From assembly GCF_003144245.1 (NCBI RefSeq), contig NW_020289984.1, positions 62,001 through 126,000 on the forward strand: 64,000 bases of DNA, given 5' to 3'. Source of the stretch: Jaminaea rosea (lineage: Eukaryota > Basidiomycota > Exobasidiomycetes > Microstromatales). The notes beneath the pieces were generated by a model. It saw only the letters and a list, made by a program, of their open reading frames with translations, was not told where the DNA came from and searched no databases. Positions 51,600 to 63,533 of the stretch are shown piece by piece. A program made the position numbers and the translations under genes. Positions within the stretch are counted from its first letter, which is position 1, and each line of letters begins with the position of its first letter.

Positions 51600-52177
51600 C
51601 AGTCGAGATTGCGAGGGGTGGTTAGGAGGGGAAGAGCGGTCGAGCACCGCCACGTCAGCTTTGTTGTCTCGACGGCGGTCTGCTCGTTCGGCCTCGAGTC
51701 ATCAGGCACACAAGCGTCGCCCGTGCATCCGCCATCCGCATCGACCCGCTCATCAAGAGCCGTGCTGACGCTTAGTCTAGCCGGAAGAGATGTTGACGCG
51801 GCGGACTAGGCACCAATGGCGGACCAGCTGACTCGCTCGCCCTCGCTTCATTGCTGGCTCGATGCAGGGCGACGTGCGGGACACATCCTTTTGCCAGCAC
51901 CGTAGATCCGCCTCATCACCCACATCAAGTCAAGCGAGGCCAGGAGGACTACTCAGCGACCCGCAGAAGGACGTAGGATCACTATCTGTTGGGAACCCGC
52001 CTGGGTAAGGAGGAGAATGGCGATGGCTTCTCATTGAGCACTGCGCCGAAGATGCGTGACGATGCGCGACACAGGCGACGGAACAATGAGGTGGCGGCAA
52101 GCCTGCCTTACTCTCACATCATGGCACTCCTTTGTCGTTCGTCCAAGATGCTGTGATTGGTATCGAGTGGCGACTCT
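51600..52177. other. Intergenic or undetected exons, about 580 bases
   Basis: Between the unresolved region and the 3' end of the next minus-strand gene. If frame 3 above is an internal exon, its first exon should be here; no clear ATG exon was found. Confidence 0.35.
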
Positions 52178-54775
52178 CTAGGCTTGTTCCTCCTTTGATC
52201 CTTTCGGCATACCCTTCTCTCTGTCCTTCCTCGGCCGGCCCCTGTTCCAGTCAACGCGTAAGTCTCTCCACCTCCCAGCGATTGTTGTGCGCTTCTCCCA
52301 CTCGACCTCTCCTTCTTCCACAAAGTCGCGCTGTTGTGCTTCGTCTCTCTCTTCGTCCTCCTCCTCTTCCTCGGCAGCCTCTTCTCCCCTCGTCTCATCC
52401 CGATCCATCCCCATTTCCAGATAGGCCAGCAAGGCTGCTCGTGCGTCGTCATCTTCAGCTGTGCCCAGCCGCATTTCCGACCCCTCTGTCACAGCGCGTG
52501 GGTGCCTTTTCAATTCCTCCTCCGCCATCCGAGCAGTATTGCAGACCCCTCTCCCAACCTCACCACCCCAACGCCCCAAGAACCAGACAAAGAGCTCAGG
52601 AGGCAACAAGCCAGCACGCTTACGCTGAGCGGCCGCGTGAGCTAGCTCTTCGCCGAGGTGTAGAAGCTGAGGAAGGGCCGCCAGCGCAAGGCGAAGCTGA
52701 GTGCGCGCAGCTTCATTCTCGCTGCCTCCAGCACGATGAATCGCGTCCAAGAGCCTGGGCCACCCTAGGGCCTTGAGCAAGGCTCTGTAGAAACGCACGT
52801 CCAGCTGAGCGTCGACATGCTCTGCCTGCCAGGAGGCGCGCATCTTCTCGTACTCTTCCCACACGATCTCCCGCCGATCCTCGAACGTTTCGAAGTTCCT
52901 TGCAGCGAGTGCCTTGTCGGTGAGGGCGGCGAGGTACTGCAGGTAAGAGGTTGCTTCTGCCACACTCGGCGTTGGGGCGAGGGCGCGTAGATAGGTCCAC
53001 GTCTTGGCGACAAGGATAAATGAGCCAGATTTGACGCCCAGATTGAGCAGTGAAGCGAAGAGGCCGGGCGCAAGGGTGGCGTTGTTGATGGTGGGAGTTG
53101 GAGCGCTCGCATCCTTTGGCAGGTCGGGGATGAACAGCCTCACAATCGCTTCGGCGTCCAATCCACCTCGTCCGTCCTTACTATCTAGCAGCCCCGTAGC
53201 GGCAATGTAGCGGAGCATGGAACGGCAGAGCGGGCTGTCCTGCCTTGCCTTCGCCACGCGTGTCAACTCGAACACCGCTTCCTCTCTCGCCGCGCTGGGA
53301 TCGATACCGTACTGCGGGAGGAGCAGGCCGAGCAACTGACCTGCCGAGTCGTGTTGACGGTAGCGTACTGCCTCATCAAAGAGAACCAGATCCACACGAG
53401 GGTCCCTAGTCCCGTTGCGGGAGACGTGAGCAAGAATCCCCTTGACGACGTCGGACCGCAACAGCGCTCCCTCATCTCTCCCATCCCGAGCATCTCGGTA
53501 GACGTACCGCAGAGCGGCAATGTAAAAGTAAGGGCTGAGGCGCACAGACATGAGCCGTTTCCTCCTCGTCGCTGGCAGCTTCCTCTTTCTCCTATGCTGA
53601 CGTTGCTTGTCTGGATTGAGAGGCTCGAATGTCCAATCTAGAAATGTCGCTATGTTCGAGCGGTAGTCAGCCGCTATCAGCCGGTCTGCTGGCGACGTCA
53701 AAGGTGGCAACTCTCCATAGCGCAACGCTTCCGGGAAGGCGATGAGGACTTCGTGGTAAAGCAGGCGCGTTGCTTGGTCGTGGGAGAGAGGGAGAGGAAG
53801 GTAGGCGCGGGAGAAGTAGCGGGCCAAGGTGCGAAGCGCAACGAGGTAGGAGGTGAGCAAGACTGAGTTTCCGGCGTCCCCAGCCAGCCGCAGTCGTGCC
53901 GCCTGCAGAGCTCGAGCGACATGGCTGGCGTCTGCGCCGATGCCTGCGCGCGGGTTGCCCTCGAAGGAAGCGGCCTCATGATCAGCTCGTTCTGATGAGC
54001 CTGCGAGCTTGTCTGTCCAGTAGAGCCTGAGTCGAGCGCCCAAGATCTCGACGATGAGCCCCAGCCTGTCCTCGTGCAGATTGCCTGCAGCACAAAGGCT
54101 GGCACTTGTCGCCCTCAACATCCTTGGCGTCCACTTGATTCCCGCCGCCTCACTAGCATCCCACAGGCGCTGAAGTGCGCCGAGCCAATCGACGCCGCTG
54201 GTGCTTTGATTGCGAGCCAGCTTGGCCACGACCAGGATGGCCATCTGCATCGTTCTCATATCCAGCACCTCTGCCGGATCCCTCACTCTCTGCGTGGCCG
54301 CAAACCTCAGCCAGTCCTCCAATGTCTGCGCCGCTTCTTCGTACTGTCTTCGACCACACATTGCGCGGATACCAAAGTGGTAAGCTCTGCCAGCCATTTG
54401 CGCCTCCTTCGGCATGCTGGGGACCGACCCTGCGGCTACCCAGGAGCCTTCTTCGAGCTCGGCTTCCGCCACGCGCATCAGACGGCGTCGAATGTGTGAA
54501 GCCAGGCCCGGCCCTCCGCCATTGGTGGCTAGGTCGAGGGTATAGCGCGCAAACTGGTATTTCTGCGAGAGGCGCAGGGACCATGAAGATGACCAGGAGG
54601 GGTGGGCGTCCTCCTCAGAGGAAGCGTGGGTTGGCGCCGAGGAGAAGGAGGCATCATGAGATGCTGAGCTGGACGTCGAGGCGAATGATGAGGAAGTGGT
54701 GAAGAAGGAGGGGCGTGTAGCGTGAAGTAGGGCGTGGCTTGCTGCACTTGGTCTAAGCAGGCGAGCAAGAGGCAT
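52178..54775 (-). CDS. Mitochondrion-targeted helical protein of unknown function
   Basis: Single exon, 865 residues from the first ATG (54775). The start MPLARLLRPSAASHALLHAT with RPSFFTTSSSF is Arg/Ser/Ala-rich without acids, a typical mitochondrial presequence. The rest is almost all helical with paired helices (AYHFGIRAMCGRRQYEEAAQ, TMQMAILVVAKLARNQST, MLRATSASLCAAGNLHEDRL), suggesting a PPR/TPR-like solenoid, though I cannot mark exact 35-residue repeats. The C-terminus is acidic then basic (EEEEEDEERDEAQQ ... RGRPRKDREKGMPKG). A role in mitochondrial RNA processing or translation would fit such proteins but is inference. The gene is divergent from SEC63. Confidence 0.75.
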   Translation of the reverse strand: MPLARLLRPSAASHALLHATRPSFFTTSSSFASTSSSASHDASFSSAPTHASSEEDAHPSWSSSWSLRLSQKYQFARYTLDLATNGGGPGLASHIRRRLMRVAEAELEEGSWVAAGSVPSMPKEAQMAGRAYHFGIRAMCGRRQYEEAAQTLEDWLRFAATQRVRDPAEVLDMRTMQMAILVVAKLARNQSTSGVDWLGALQRLWDASEAAGIKWTPRMLRATSASLCAAGNLHEDRLGLIVEILGARLRLYWTDKLAGSSERADHEAASFEGNPRAGIGADASHVARALQAARLRLAGDAGNSVLLTSYLVALRTLARYFSRAYLPLPLSHDQATRLLYHEVLIAFPEALRYGELPPLTSPADRLIAADYRSNIATFLDWTFEPLNPDKQRQHRRKRKLPATRRKRLMSVRLSPYFYIAALRYVYRDARDGRDEGALLRSDVVKGILAHVSRNGTRDPRVDLVLFDEAVRYRQHDSAGQLLGLLLPQYGIDPSAAREEAVFELTRVAKARQDSPLCRSMLRYIAATGLLDSKDGRGGLDAEAIVRLFIPDLPKDASAPTPTINNATLAPGLFASLLNLGVKSGSFILVAKTWTYLRALAPTPSVAEATSYLQYLAALTDKALAARNFETFEDRREIVWEEYEKMRASWQAEHVDAQLDVRFYRALLKALGWPRLLDAIHRAGGSENEAARTQLRLALAALPQLLHLGEELAHAAAQRKRAGLLPPELFVWFLGRWGGEVGRGVCNTARMAEEELKRHPRAVTEGSEMRLGTAEDDDARAALLAYLEMGMDRDETRGEEAAEEEEEDEERDEAQQRDFVEEGEVEWEKRTTIAGRWRDLRVDWNRGRPRKDREKGMPKGSKEEQA

Positions 54776-55023
54776 GCAGGCGCCCGGGGGAGCCAAGTTG
54801 ATGATGACGAGTGACGAGAAGTCAATTCAAGTGGCCTCGACACCTTTTTCCCGCCTGCCTCGCCGCCAGTCCGTGCCTTGACCTCCGCTCGTCTCTCGAC
54901 TGGACTGACGCGCCCCCGCCTGCGCCGACGTGGCCCTCGATCTCTGTCTGTCCGTCCGTCTGCGCAGCGCTCTCATCTTCTCAATCAACCCAAGTCCATC
55001 ATCCTCGTACTCGTTGCGCCGCC
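54776..55023. promoter_or_regulatory. Divergent upstream region, mitochondrial protein gene and SEC63
   Basis: 248 bases between divergent start codons, so both promoters must lie here or overlap the genes. C/T-rich toward SEC63. Confidence 0.55.
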
Positions 55024-57220
55024 ATGTCGCAGTACAAGTACGACGAAGAAGGAGGGCAATTCCTCACGTTTGTCCTCACCTTCCTACTCTTGGTTCTCGT
55101 ACCATTGACATGGACTCTGCTCACGGGAGCGTCAACCACCGCCTCGTCGATCTCGCAATCGTGGTTTGACAAGCGCGGTCAAAAGGTGTCAACCATCAAG
55201 TCCATCAATCGGCGGTCATTAACCAATCCAAGGATCTCAAAGACGTGAGTCACATCACTCCCACCAAGCACATGCTGCCACTTTACTCACGCTTTATACC
55301 GCGTAGCCTCGTGGCTGTCGTCGCAGGATGGGCGCTGGCAGCCTACCTCTTCCAACGAGTCGCCAATGCTGCAGCCAATTCGTCCCATGCGGTGTACGAT
55401 CCCTTCCACATCCTCGGTCTCGCTACCAGCGCAACCGAAAAGGAGATCAAGAAGCACTACAAGCGACTGTCTATCAAGTGCGTAAGCTTCCCCCTACGCT
55501 CCGTCGTGGTTTCCCCGCTAATGCTTCATCCCGCTCGACTCCCGCCAGGTTCCACCCTGACAAGATTCGTCTCAGCGCCAACCAAACCAAGGAGTCAGTC
55601 GAATCGCACTACATCGAGCTCACAAAAGCCTACAAAGCCTTGACGGACGACACAATTCGCAAAAACTTTGAGCTGTATGGCCACCCCGATGGACGCCAGG
55701 AAATGAGCATGGGGATCGCGCTCCCTACCTGGGTCGTCGAGTCGCAGAACAACATCTGGGTACTGGGAGCCTACGGCGTCGTCTTTGGTGTCCTCATGCC
55801 CTACCTCGTAGCTCGTTGGTGGTACGGCTCTCGCGCCAAGACCAAGGACGGCGTGTACACCTCGACTGCTCAGACTTTCTTCCAGCACCTTCGCGAGGAC
55901 ACCGACGGCCCGCGCATCATCTCTATTCTCGCCATCTGCGAAGAGTTTCAGGACCGCAATCTCGACCGTCGAGGCAAGGATGCCAACGAGGCGGCCCTCA
56001 AGGAACTCGAGACGCAAGTTCGCGCCAAACTCAAGCCCTTCGGACCCAACTGGCAGCTCAGCGAGCGCCATCGCTCCCCTTCAATCCGCAAAGCCCTCAT
56101 CCTCCTCTACGCCTACCTCTTCCGCATCGAGTCCAAGAACGCTTCGCTAAATCAACAGCGCTACCTCGCCGGCTCTACCGCCGAGCGCCTCTTGGACGGA
56201 ATGCTGCAGATCAGCCTGGCGCATAACTGGCTCAACACGACCGAGGCGATCATGCATGCCATTCAGTGCTTTGTGCAGGCCGTGCCCATCTGCGAGGACA
56301 GGCGGGTAGCAGAGCTCCTCCAGCTTGGCGGTATGCAAGCTGCGAATGCCAGGCAGATTGTAGCCAAGGGCGGCGAGGCAGGCAGAGCGGGAGTGCAAGG
56401 CTTCTTTGCTTTGGACGAACCCACCCGCAAGTCATGCGCTGGTGTCAAGCAGGAACAGATGGACCACATGATGAAGGTAGCCGGAGATTGGCCCCGCCTG
56501 GAGTTGGTGGACGCGTTCTTCAAGGTCGAAGGGGAGAGGCTTGTCACCTCGTCTGCGATCGTGCAATTCGTGGTCAAGGTGCGCACCCTCCCGCCAAAGA
56601 AGGACGATGTTTTGCTCGTCGACGGCAGGCGCGCTGGACCGCACACAGACGGGTCAATGGACATTCGCTCGGGTGTAGAGGACGTCGACGACTCGAGCTC
56701 CAAGCAGGGCAAGTCTTCCTCCGATTCCTCTGCCGACTCAGGCAAGCAAACACTGGGCGTCGCCCGCGCGCCCCACTTCCTCTCAGAACGCAAACCGCAT
56801 TGGTGGCTCCTTCTTGGTGACTCCAAGCAGAACCGCGTCATCGTCCAGCCAATAAAATTCAGCGACGTCGGCCCGGACAAGCTGCGCACGTACACGGTGC
56901 AATTTCAAGCTCCACCTAACGCAGGGCTTTACACCTTTGTGGCGCAGATTCGCAGCGATTCCTACCTCGGGTCTGACGCAAGTCGCTATGTGCAGCTGAA
57001 GGTTGAAGAGCCTTCCGTTTTGGAGGAAGAAGAGGGTGGGGAGATTGAGGACGACATCAGCGAGCCTGATGAGGATACTCTGGCGGGCCAGATGGCGATG
57101 ATGCGCGGTGGCAAGGTGAAGCCTAGCCCGGTACATGGCGACGACGACGACGACAGCGAGGGTGAGGAAGGGGACGAGGAGGACAGTGAGCCAAGTGATA
57201 GTGATACAGATGAGGAGTAA
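55024..57220 (+). CDS. SEC63: ER translocon subunit Sec63 (J-domain protein)
   Basis: Exons 55024-55244, 55307-55477 and 55549-57220 give 687 residues. Introns are 62 and 71 nt; the second (GTGCGT...GCCAG) restores SIK-FHPDK, so the J-domain HPD motif spans the join. Order: MSQYKYDEEGGQFLTFVLTF with first membrane helix, second helix LVAVVAGWALAAYLFQRVA, lumenal J domain (DPFHILGLATSATEKEIKKH), third helix (NNIWVLGAYGVVFGVLMPYL), then the cytosolic Sec63 domain with PHFLSERKPHWWLLLGDSKQ and NAGLYTFVAQIRSDSYLGSD, and an acidic Glu/Asp tail. Sec63 recruits BiP/Kar2 to Sec61 for post-translational import; the tail is the known Sec62-binding type. All expected parts are present. Confidence 0.95.
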
Positions 57221-57619
57221 AGCGCATTGGGAGCGCGCATGATCAATGCTAGCATTTGTGCTCACCACAAGCGATGCCCGCTCGTATCTCTCCTCGATCT
57301 GAGAAGTCGCGAGTCTTGTGATCGGGGCGAGTTTATCCGCGGCGGTGCGACCTTTTTCCATGCGTGAGGCGCAGGCGAGTCAGAGAGTCGAAAGTTGAGT
57401 CGGCGTCTGAGCGGCTGCGAGCGGGCGGGCAGGCGGGCGGGCGCTCAACGGACAGAGCGAGAGAGAGAGCAAAGAGAGGAAGGTCAAGCAAAGGGACAGA
57501 GATAGCGCGGGGTCAAGCGCACAAGTCGTACCTTTCTTCCTTTCTTCCCTCCCCTCAACCTCCTCGCTACCTCTCTGCCTCTCATCAGCAACCGCCTGGG
57601 CGTCCTGCTCTCCGCTGCC
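57221..57619. promoter_or_regulatory. Upstream region of CPA2
   Basis: 399 bases between SEC63 and CPA2. A 12-codon ATG frame (57360-57398, M-R-E-A-Q-A-S-Q-R-V-E-S) lies in the probable leader; it does not resemble the arginine attenuator peptide, which regulates the small-subunit gene. Purine-rich GAGAGA runs near 57460-57480. Confidence 0.4.
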
Positions 57620-60600
57620 ATGCTGGGCCATCACCTCCGCCTCGCGCGAGCATTCGCTCCGACAGCGCCCACCGCATCGCTCGCGTCTGCCTCTTCCTCA
57701 TCAACTCTCTTGCCCCGCCTTCGCGCTGCATCAACTCGATCGCTGCACACTACCCCTCGCCGTCGCTCTCCCGCCTCCCCTACCCTCCCCAAGTCAGCGC
57801 AGCCTGTATCGACGGACTTCCATGCCGTGTCCCCCGCAATGGCCGAGTGGGCAAAGTACCTGCCAAAGGTTGAGCGAGCCGGAGTCAAAAAGGTCCTCCT
57901 CGTTGGCTCTGGTGGGCTGAGTATCGGGCAAGCAGGAGAGTTCGACTATAGTGGTAGTCAGGCTATCAAGGCGCTGAGGGAAAGCGGCATCGAGACAATT
58001 CTCATCAACCCGAATATCGCAACGATTCAGACTAGGTGCGTAGCCGCCTGAACCGATAAGGCAGACTGGCTTCAGCGCCTTCCACGCACCGCAACCGCTA
58101 ATGCTTCGTCTTGTCTGTTTCGCTCGCAGTCACCACCTCGCATCTCAAATCTACTTCCTTCCCATCTCACCTGACTACGTTGCCTACGTCCTCGAGAAGG
58201 AGCGCCCGGATGGTGTCCTCCTGACATTCGGTGGACAATCCGCTCTTAACGTAGGCGTCAAGCTCGACGAGATGGGCGTCTTTGAGCGTCTCGGCGTCAA
58301 GGTCCTCGGCTCTCAACCAGACGTCCTCCGCATGTGCGAGGACCGCGACCTCTTCGTGCAGGCCCTCGACCAGATTAACATCCCCGTCGCCAAGTCAGAG
58401 GCCGTCTCCTCTGTCCCGGCAGCTCTCAAGGCAGCAAAGGAGATTGGATACCCGGTCATTGTGCGAGCTGCGTACGCGCTTGGTGGGCTGGGTTCGGGTT
58501 TCGCCGAGGATGAGGATGAGCTGCGCGACCTCAGTGCTCGCTCGCTCAGTTTGAGCCCGCAGATCTTGGTTGAGAAGAGCTTGAAGGGATGGAAGGAGAG
58601 CGAGTACGAGGTGCTGCGTGACCAGGAGGACGTGAGTACATTAGCGTGAGACCGAGGTGCCAGCCTCGCAGACTCGCAAACTGACTTGTCTTTCGCCCAC
58701 TCGCCGCTAGAACGCCCTCATCTGCTGCAACATGGAGAATTTCGACCCGCTTGGCATTCACACTGGAGATTCAATCGTCGTGGCCCCATCTCAAACCCTG
58801 TCAGACGACAACTACCACATGCTCCGCTCTGCCGCGCTCAAGGTCATCCGACATCTGGGAATCGTAGGCGAGTGCAACATTCAGTACGCTCTGGACCCCA
58901 ACTCGCGAGACTACCGCGTCATCGAGGTCAACCCGCGTCTCTCTCGCTCTTCTGCGCTCGCGTCCAAGGCGACGGGATACCCGCTTGCTTATACGGCTGC
59001 CAAGCTCGCCCTGGGCCACACCCTGCCTGAGCTGCCCAACGCAGTAACCAAGACGACGACCGCCTGCTTCGAGCCGGCATTGGACTACATTGTCACAAAG
59101 ATCCCCAAGTGTACGTACGCGAGCCCCTACGAACACACTGATTCCTCCAGCTAACCTATCTCTTACCTTGCGCCATCCTAGGGGACCTTTCCAAGTTCCA
59201 ACACGTCAACCGCGAGGTCGGCTCGTCGATGAAGTCCGTAGGAGAGGTCATGGCTATTGGCCGCACATTCGAGGAGTCTCTGCAAAAGGCCATTCGCCAA
59301 GTCGCGCCCAACTATGATGGCTTTGAGGCGTACCACGCCCCCGCCGACCTTGACCGTGCCTTGTCTGTCCCTGAAGACACGCGCTTGTTCGCAATTGCCC
59401 ACGCCATGCTCAACGAGGGCTACGACGTGGAGCGCCTCCACGACCTGACGAAGATCGACCGTTTCTTCCTTTACAAGTTGGACAACATCGTCCAGATTCA
59501 TAGGCAGCTCAAGGAGCTTGGATCCCTCTCCGCCGTTGACAAGGAGCTGATGCTCTTGGCCAAGCAGCGAGGATTCTCCGACAAGCAGATGGCCAACCTC
59601 CTCTCCGCTGGCGGCAGCGCTGTGAAGGAGGCCGACGTGCGAAAGCACCGCAAGGCACTGGGAATCACGCCCTTCGTCAAGAGGATCGACACCGTTGCTG
59701 GAGAGTACCCAGCGCACACCAACTACCTCTTCACGACGTACAATGCAAGCTCGCATGACGTTGAGTTCGATGAGCACGGGACTATGGTGCTGGGCTCGGG
59801 CGTCTACCGAATTGGTGAGTGGAGAGGCCCGGGCGAGAGGCAAAGAGGGAGGATAGACTGACCTGATGCCATTTGCGCCGCGCTCGCTCAGGCTCTTCGG
59901 TCGAGTTCGATTGGTGCGCCGTCACCTGCGCTCGCAAAGTCCGCGAGATGGGACACAGGACGATTATGATCAACTACAACCCTGAGACGTGAGTTTGCGC
60001 GCTCGTGGAATGTACCGATGAGAGGCAACCTCGAGCTGACATTCTGCTCGTTGCCCTGCCGCAGCGTCTCGACCGACTTCGACGAGGCAGACCGCCTGTA
60101 CTTCGAGGAGCTCTCGTTCGAGCGCGTCATGGACATCTACGAGATGGAGGGTAGCGAAGGTGTCGTCGTCTCCGTCGGTGGCCAACTCCCGCAGAACATC
60201 GCTCTCCGCCTCAAGGACACTGGCGTCAACGTGCTGGGCACCGACCCCAAGATGATTGACAATGCCGAAGACAGGCACAAGTTCTCGGGTATCCTCGACT
60301 CGATTGGAGTTGACCAGCCTGAGTGGACCGAGGCGACCTCTGTAGCCAAGGCTAAGGAGTTTGCAAACAAGGTCAGCTACCCCGTCCTTGTTCGACCGTC
60401 CTACGTGCTGTCGGGAGCGGCGATGAACGTCATCTGGGACGAGTCGACGCTCGAGAACCATTTGACTGCAGCGGCCGAGGTCAACACGGATTACCCAGTC
60501 GTCATCACCAAGTTCATCGACAATGCCCAAGAGATCGACATTGACGCAGTAGCACACAAGGGCGAGCTGCTGATCCACGCCGTCTCCGAGCACGTGGAGA

Positions 60601-61873
60601 ACGCCGGTGTCCACTCTGGTGACGCAACGCTTGTCCTGCCCCCCTTCAGTCTGGACCCCAACGACATGGCTCGCCTCAAGACGATTGCTCAGAAGGTTGC
60701 AAAGGCGTTTGAGATCAGTGGGCCGTTTAACATGCAGGTCATTAGGAAGCCGGCGGGCGAGGGAGAGCACGAGGCAGCTCTGAAGGTCATTGAGTGCAAC
60801 CTGCGAGCGTCGAGGTCCTTCCCCTTCGTCTCCAAGGTGCTGGGTGTCAAGTGAGTATGCGCGTCGAGATGAGTTGAAGAAGCAGGCAAGTCTGACGCCA
60901 GCCTCACACCACTGCCGCACAGCTTCATCGACATTGCCACGGCAGCAATTGTAGGCGAGCAAGTCCCCGCGCCGGTAGACCCCATGGCTCAACAGCGCGA
61001 CTACGTGGCCATCAAGGTGCCTCAGTTCTCGTGGACTCGATTGGCAGGCGCTGACCCCTTCCTTGGAGTAGGTGAGTATCTGCGCATCGAGGCCGACGTG
61101 GCGTGGGGTTGCAATGATGCTTGGAGGCATTTGGCTGTACGACCGTGTGACCCTTTGTGGCGCATGGTCAATGCCGAAAACTATTCCAGCTACCTTATTT
61201 TTTTCTACCTCTGAGCAACATGGAAAGGAGGAGGAGCAGCGGGAGGGAGAGATGGGCAAATCACGTTCAACAGTGAGCACTAGCTGACCACACTCTCCTG
61301 CTCCCGCTAACAGAGATGGCCTCTACCGGCGAAATCGCTTCTTTCGGCTGTGACGTCGCCGAAGCCTACTGGGCTGCCATGTGCTCTCAAACAGGCTTTC
61401 GCGTCCCCGAGCCTCGCAAGGGCGTCCTCCTCGGTGGCGACGTCAACAAGCCCGAGCTCGCACAGGTGGCTCGCCGCCTGTCCGACCTTGAGTTCAAGAT
61501 CCTCGTTACCGACTCTGGAGTGCAAGAGCACCTCAAGGAGGCTGCGGGCGTGAAGAGCACCAAGATCTCGTTCCCTGTCAAGGACAAGCGCAAGCTCCGT
61601 GAGGTCTTCGATGAGTGGGATGTGCAATTCGTGGTCAACCTGGCCAAGAGCCGCGCGCCCAACTTGCTCGACCAGGACTATGTGGCTCGTCGCAATGCCG
61701 TGGACTTTGGCCTGCCGCTGATCAACAATGGTCCCTGTGCGCTGCTGTGGTGTGAGGCGTTGGAGTACAAGATGAAGCAGCCGGGAAGTGGCGGATTGAG
61801 TGGATGGGAGGAGGGCAAGCTGCCGCCAGAGGTCAAGAGCTGGAGGGAGTGGGTGCCGGAGAGCACGGCGTAG
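57620..61873 (+). CDS. CPA2: Carbamoyl-phosphate synthase, arginine-specific, large chain
   Basis: Eight exons: 57620-58035, 58130-58631, 58711-59110, 59182-59814, 59892-59988, 60065-60850, 60923-61071 and 61314-61873, giving 1180 residues. Residues 1-50 are Arg/Ser/Ala-rich without acids, a mitochondrial presequence, so this is the arginine enzyme and not the cytosolic pyrimidine fusion. Two homologous halves follow: half 1 opens [20 protein letters not shown] with NIATIQTSHHLA, and has [20 protein letters not shown]; half 2 opens [20 protein letters not shown], with [20 protein letters not shown]. Between them lies the oligomerisation domain, and the C-terminal MGS-like domain has [13 protein letters not shown] and VVNLAKSR. 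It makes carbamoyl phosphate from bicarbonate, ATP and ammonia from the small subunit. Introns are 71-94 nt except the last, 242 nt. Confidence 0.95.
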
Positions 61874-62195
61874 AGCGTCGTGTGAGGTCATGTCTGATCC
61901 TGTTGTTGTGCTGGTGGTTAGTCGTCGCTCGTTCTAGAAGTACTCTTCTGCTTTTCACTGCTCGTAGCGCTCCTTTTGCTGCCCAGATGTGAAGGCTAGA
62001 GCGGAGGGACATGAGGCGTAGGCGATTCAGCGTCGGAACGGAGGCCAACGCCAGTCCGCCTCCGCTGCCGCTCATCTGTCTGCCGTCGTGTGCATCCGCC
62101 CGCCCGCTCAAGTCAAGGCTGCGATTCTCGACTCCTTCGCATCGCATCGCATCGCATACAACCACTCTCCTCATCCTCTTGTGACTGGCGTCGCC
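61874..62195. other. Intergenic, 322 bases
   Basis: 3' flank of CPA2 and promoter/leader of RPB3 in tandem. GCATC repeated three times near 62139-62155. No gene. Confidence 0.5.
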
Positions 62196-63429
62196 ATGAA
62201 TCACTACGCCTCGTCATCAACACAGCCTTATGGTGCTGGCGCTGGTGGGATGAATGGGATCAACGGGGGCGGCGGAAGCGGCGGAGCGCAACGGCCGCGC
62301 GTGACGTTGAGGAGCATTAATCATGAGGAGGCAGACGTCGTTCTCGAAGGAGTCGATCTCAGCTTCGCAAACGCTCTGAGAAGAGTCATCATCGCGGACA
62401 TTCCTACGCTAGGTGAGCTGGCGTTCATGGCTCTACGGCTTCTTCTCTTCGACTCGAAGTGCTAACTTGCCTCTCACCTCTCTCCCCGTGCGTAGCCATC
62501 GACATGGTAGAGATCCAATCCAACACGACGGCCCTACCCGACGAGATGCTTTCCCATCGTCTTGGTCTCGTCCCGCTCATCTCAACAAACTGCGATGCAG
62601 TCCTCGTCGACCACCGAGATTGCGCCTGTGAAGACGGCTGTGATCGCTGCTCCGTCGAGCTCACATTGCACGCTCGTTGCACCACAGGCGGGACGATGGA
62701 GGTCACCTCGAAGTCATTGGTCCGCAGTGCCGGGCTCGGAGAACCATGGGGCGGTGATCCCGAAATGGCAGAGATGGGACCGAGGCCGAGGGAGGCTCGA
62801 CGCGAAGAGTTTGGTAGGGTGGTTGGCGCGGATCAAGAGGGAAGGGATGGGATCATGCTCGTCAAGATGAAGAGAGGGCAGGAGCTCAAGGTGCGTTGTA
62901 TTGCCCGCAAGGGCTTTGCAAAGGAGCACGCAAAGTGGAGCCCCGTCTCTACCATTGGCTTTGAGTATGACCCGCATAACCGATTGCGGCATACGGCCCT
63001 ATGGCACGAGGGCGACCCGAAACGCGAGTGGCCCTTGAGCCATAATGCCAACGAGGAGCCAGAGGTACGGGCTGGGGAGGAAGACGAGGTCTTCGACTTC
63101 AATGCGAAGCCGGGACGCTTCTACGTGCATGTTGAGGGCACGGGCGTCATGAGTGCGCATGAGGTGGTAATGAGCGTGAGTTTGACCGGCAAAGGTGCGA
63201 AGATGGGCGATACGAATCTGACGCTTCGCTCCTTTTCTTCTCTCGCCAGGGCCTCCGCATCCTCGAAACACGAACGGCGCAGATTATCCAAGAGCTAGGC
63301 TTCATGCTCGACGATGGCGGCATGGGCGGTGGCGGCAATGGCGTGCCACAAGGCGGAGAGAACGGCGGGGCAGGCTATTACGGCGGCGGAGGAGCGAATG
63401 GAGTCAATGGTGGTGGTAGCGCATGGTGA
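62196..63429 (+). CDS. RPB3: RNA polymerase II subunit Rpb3
   Basis: Exons 62196-62412, 62496-63175 and 63250-63429 give 358 residues. Introns are 83 and 74 nt. The alpha-like dimerisation part reads RVTLRSINHEEADVVLEGVD then LSFANALRRVIIADIPTLAI across intron 1. The zinc loop CACEDGCDRC (Cys115, 117, 121, 124) fits the Rpb3 C-x-C-x3-C-x2-C pattern. VKMKRGQELKVRCIARKGFA with KEHAKWSPVSTIGFEYDP is also diagnostic. Rpb3 pairs with Rpb11 to start assembly of polymerase II. The Gly/Asn-rich N-terminal 35 residues and the Gly-rich C-terminus are extra compared with yeast. The final exon encodes GLRILETRTAQIIQEL, the expected C-terminal helix. Confidence 0.95.
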
Positions 63430-63533
63430 AGCGCTTGTTTCGCACGGTGAAGCGCTTGTACGCATACGGAATCAAATGCATAATGATGCCAAGGCGTGCA
63501 GAGCAGGTCTATTGGCATTGCATCTCGACTGCC

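Noticed and set aside
57360-57398. Arginine attenuator peptide in the CPA2 leader
   Set aside because: The 12-residue peptide does not resemble the known attenuator, which belongs to the small-subunit gene.
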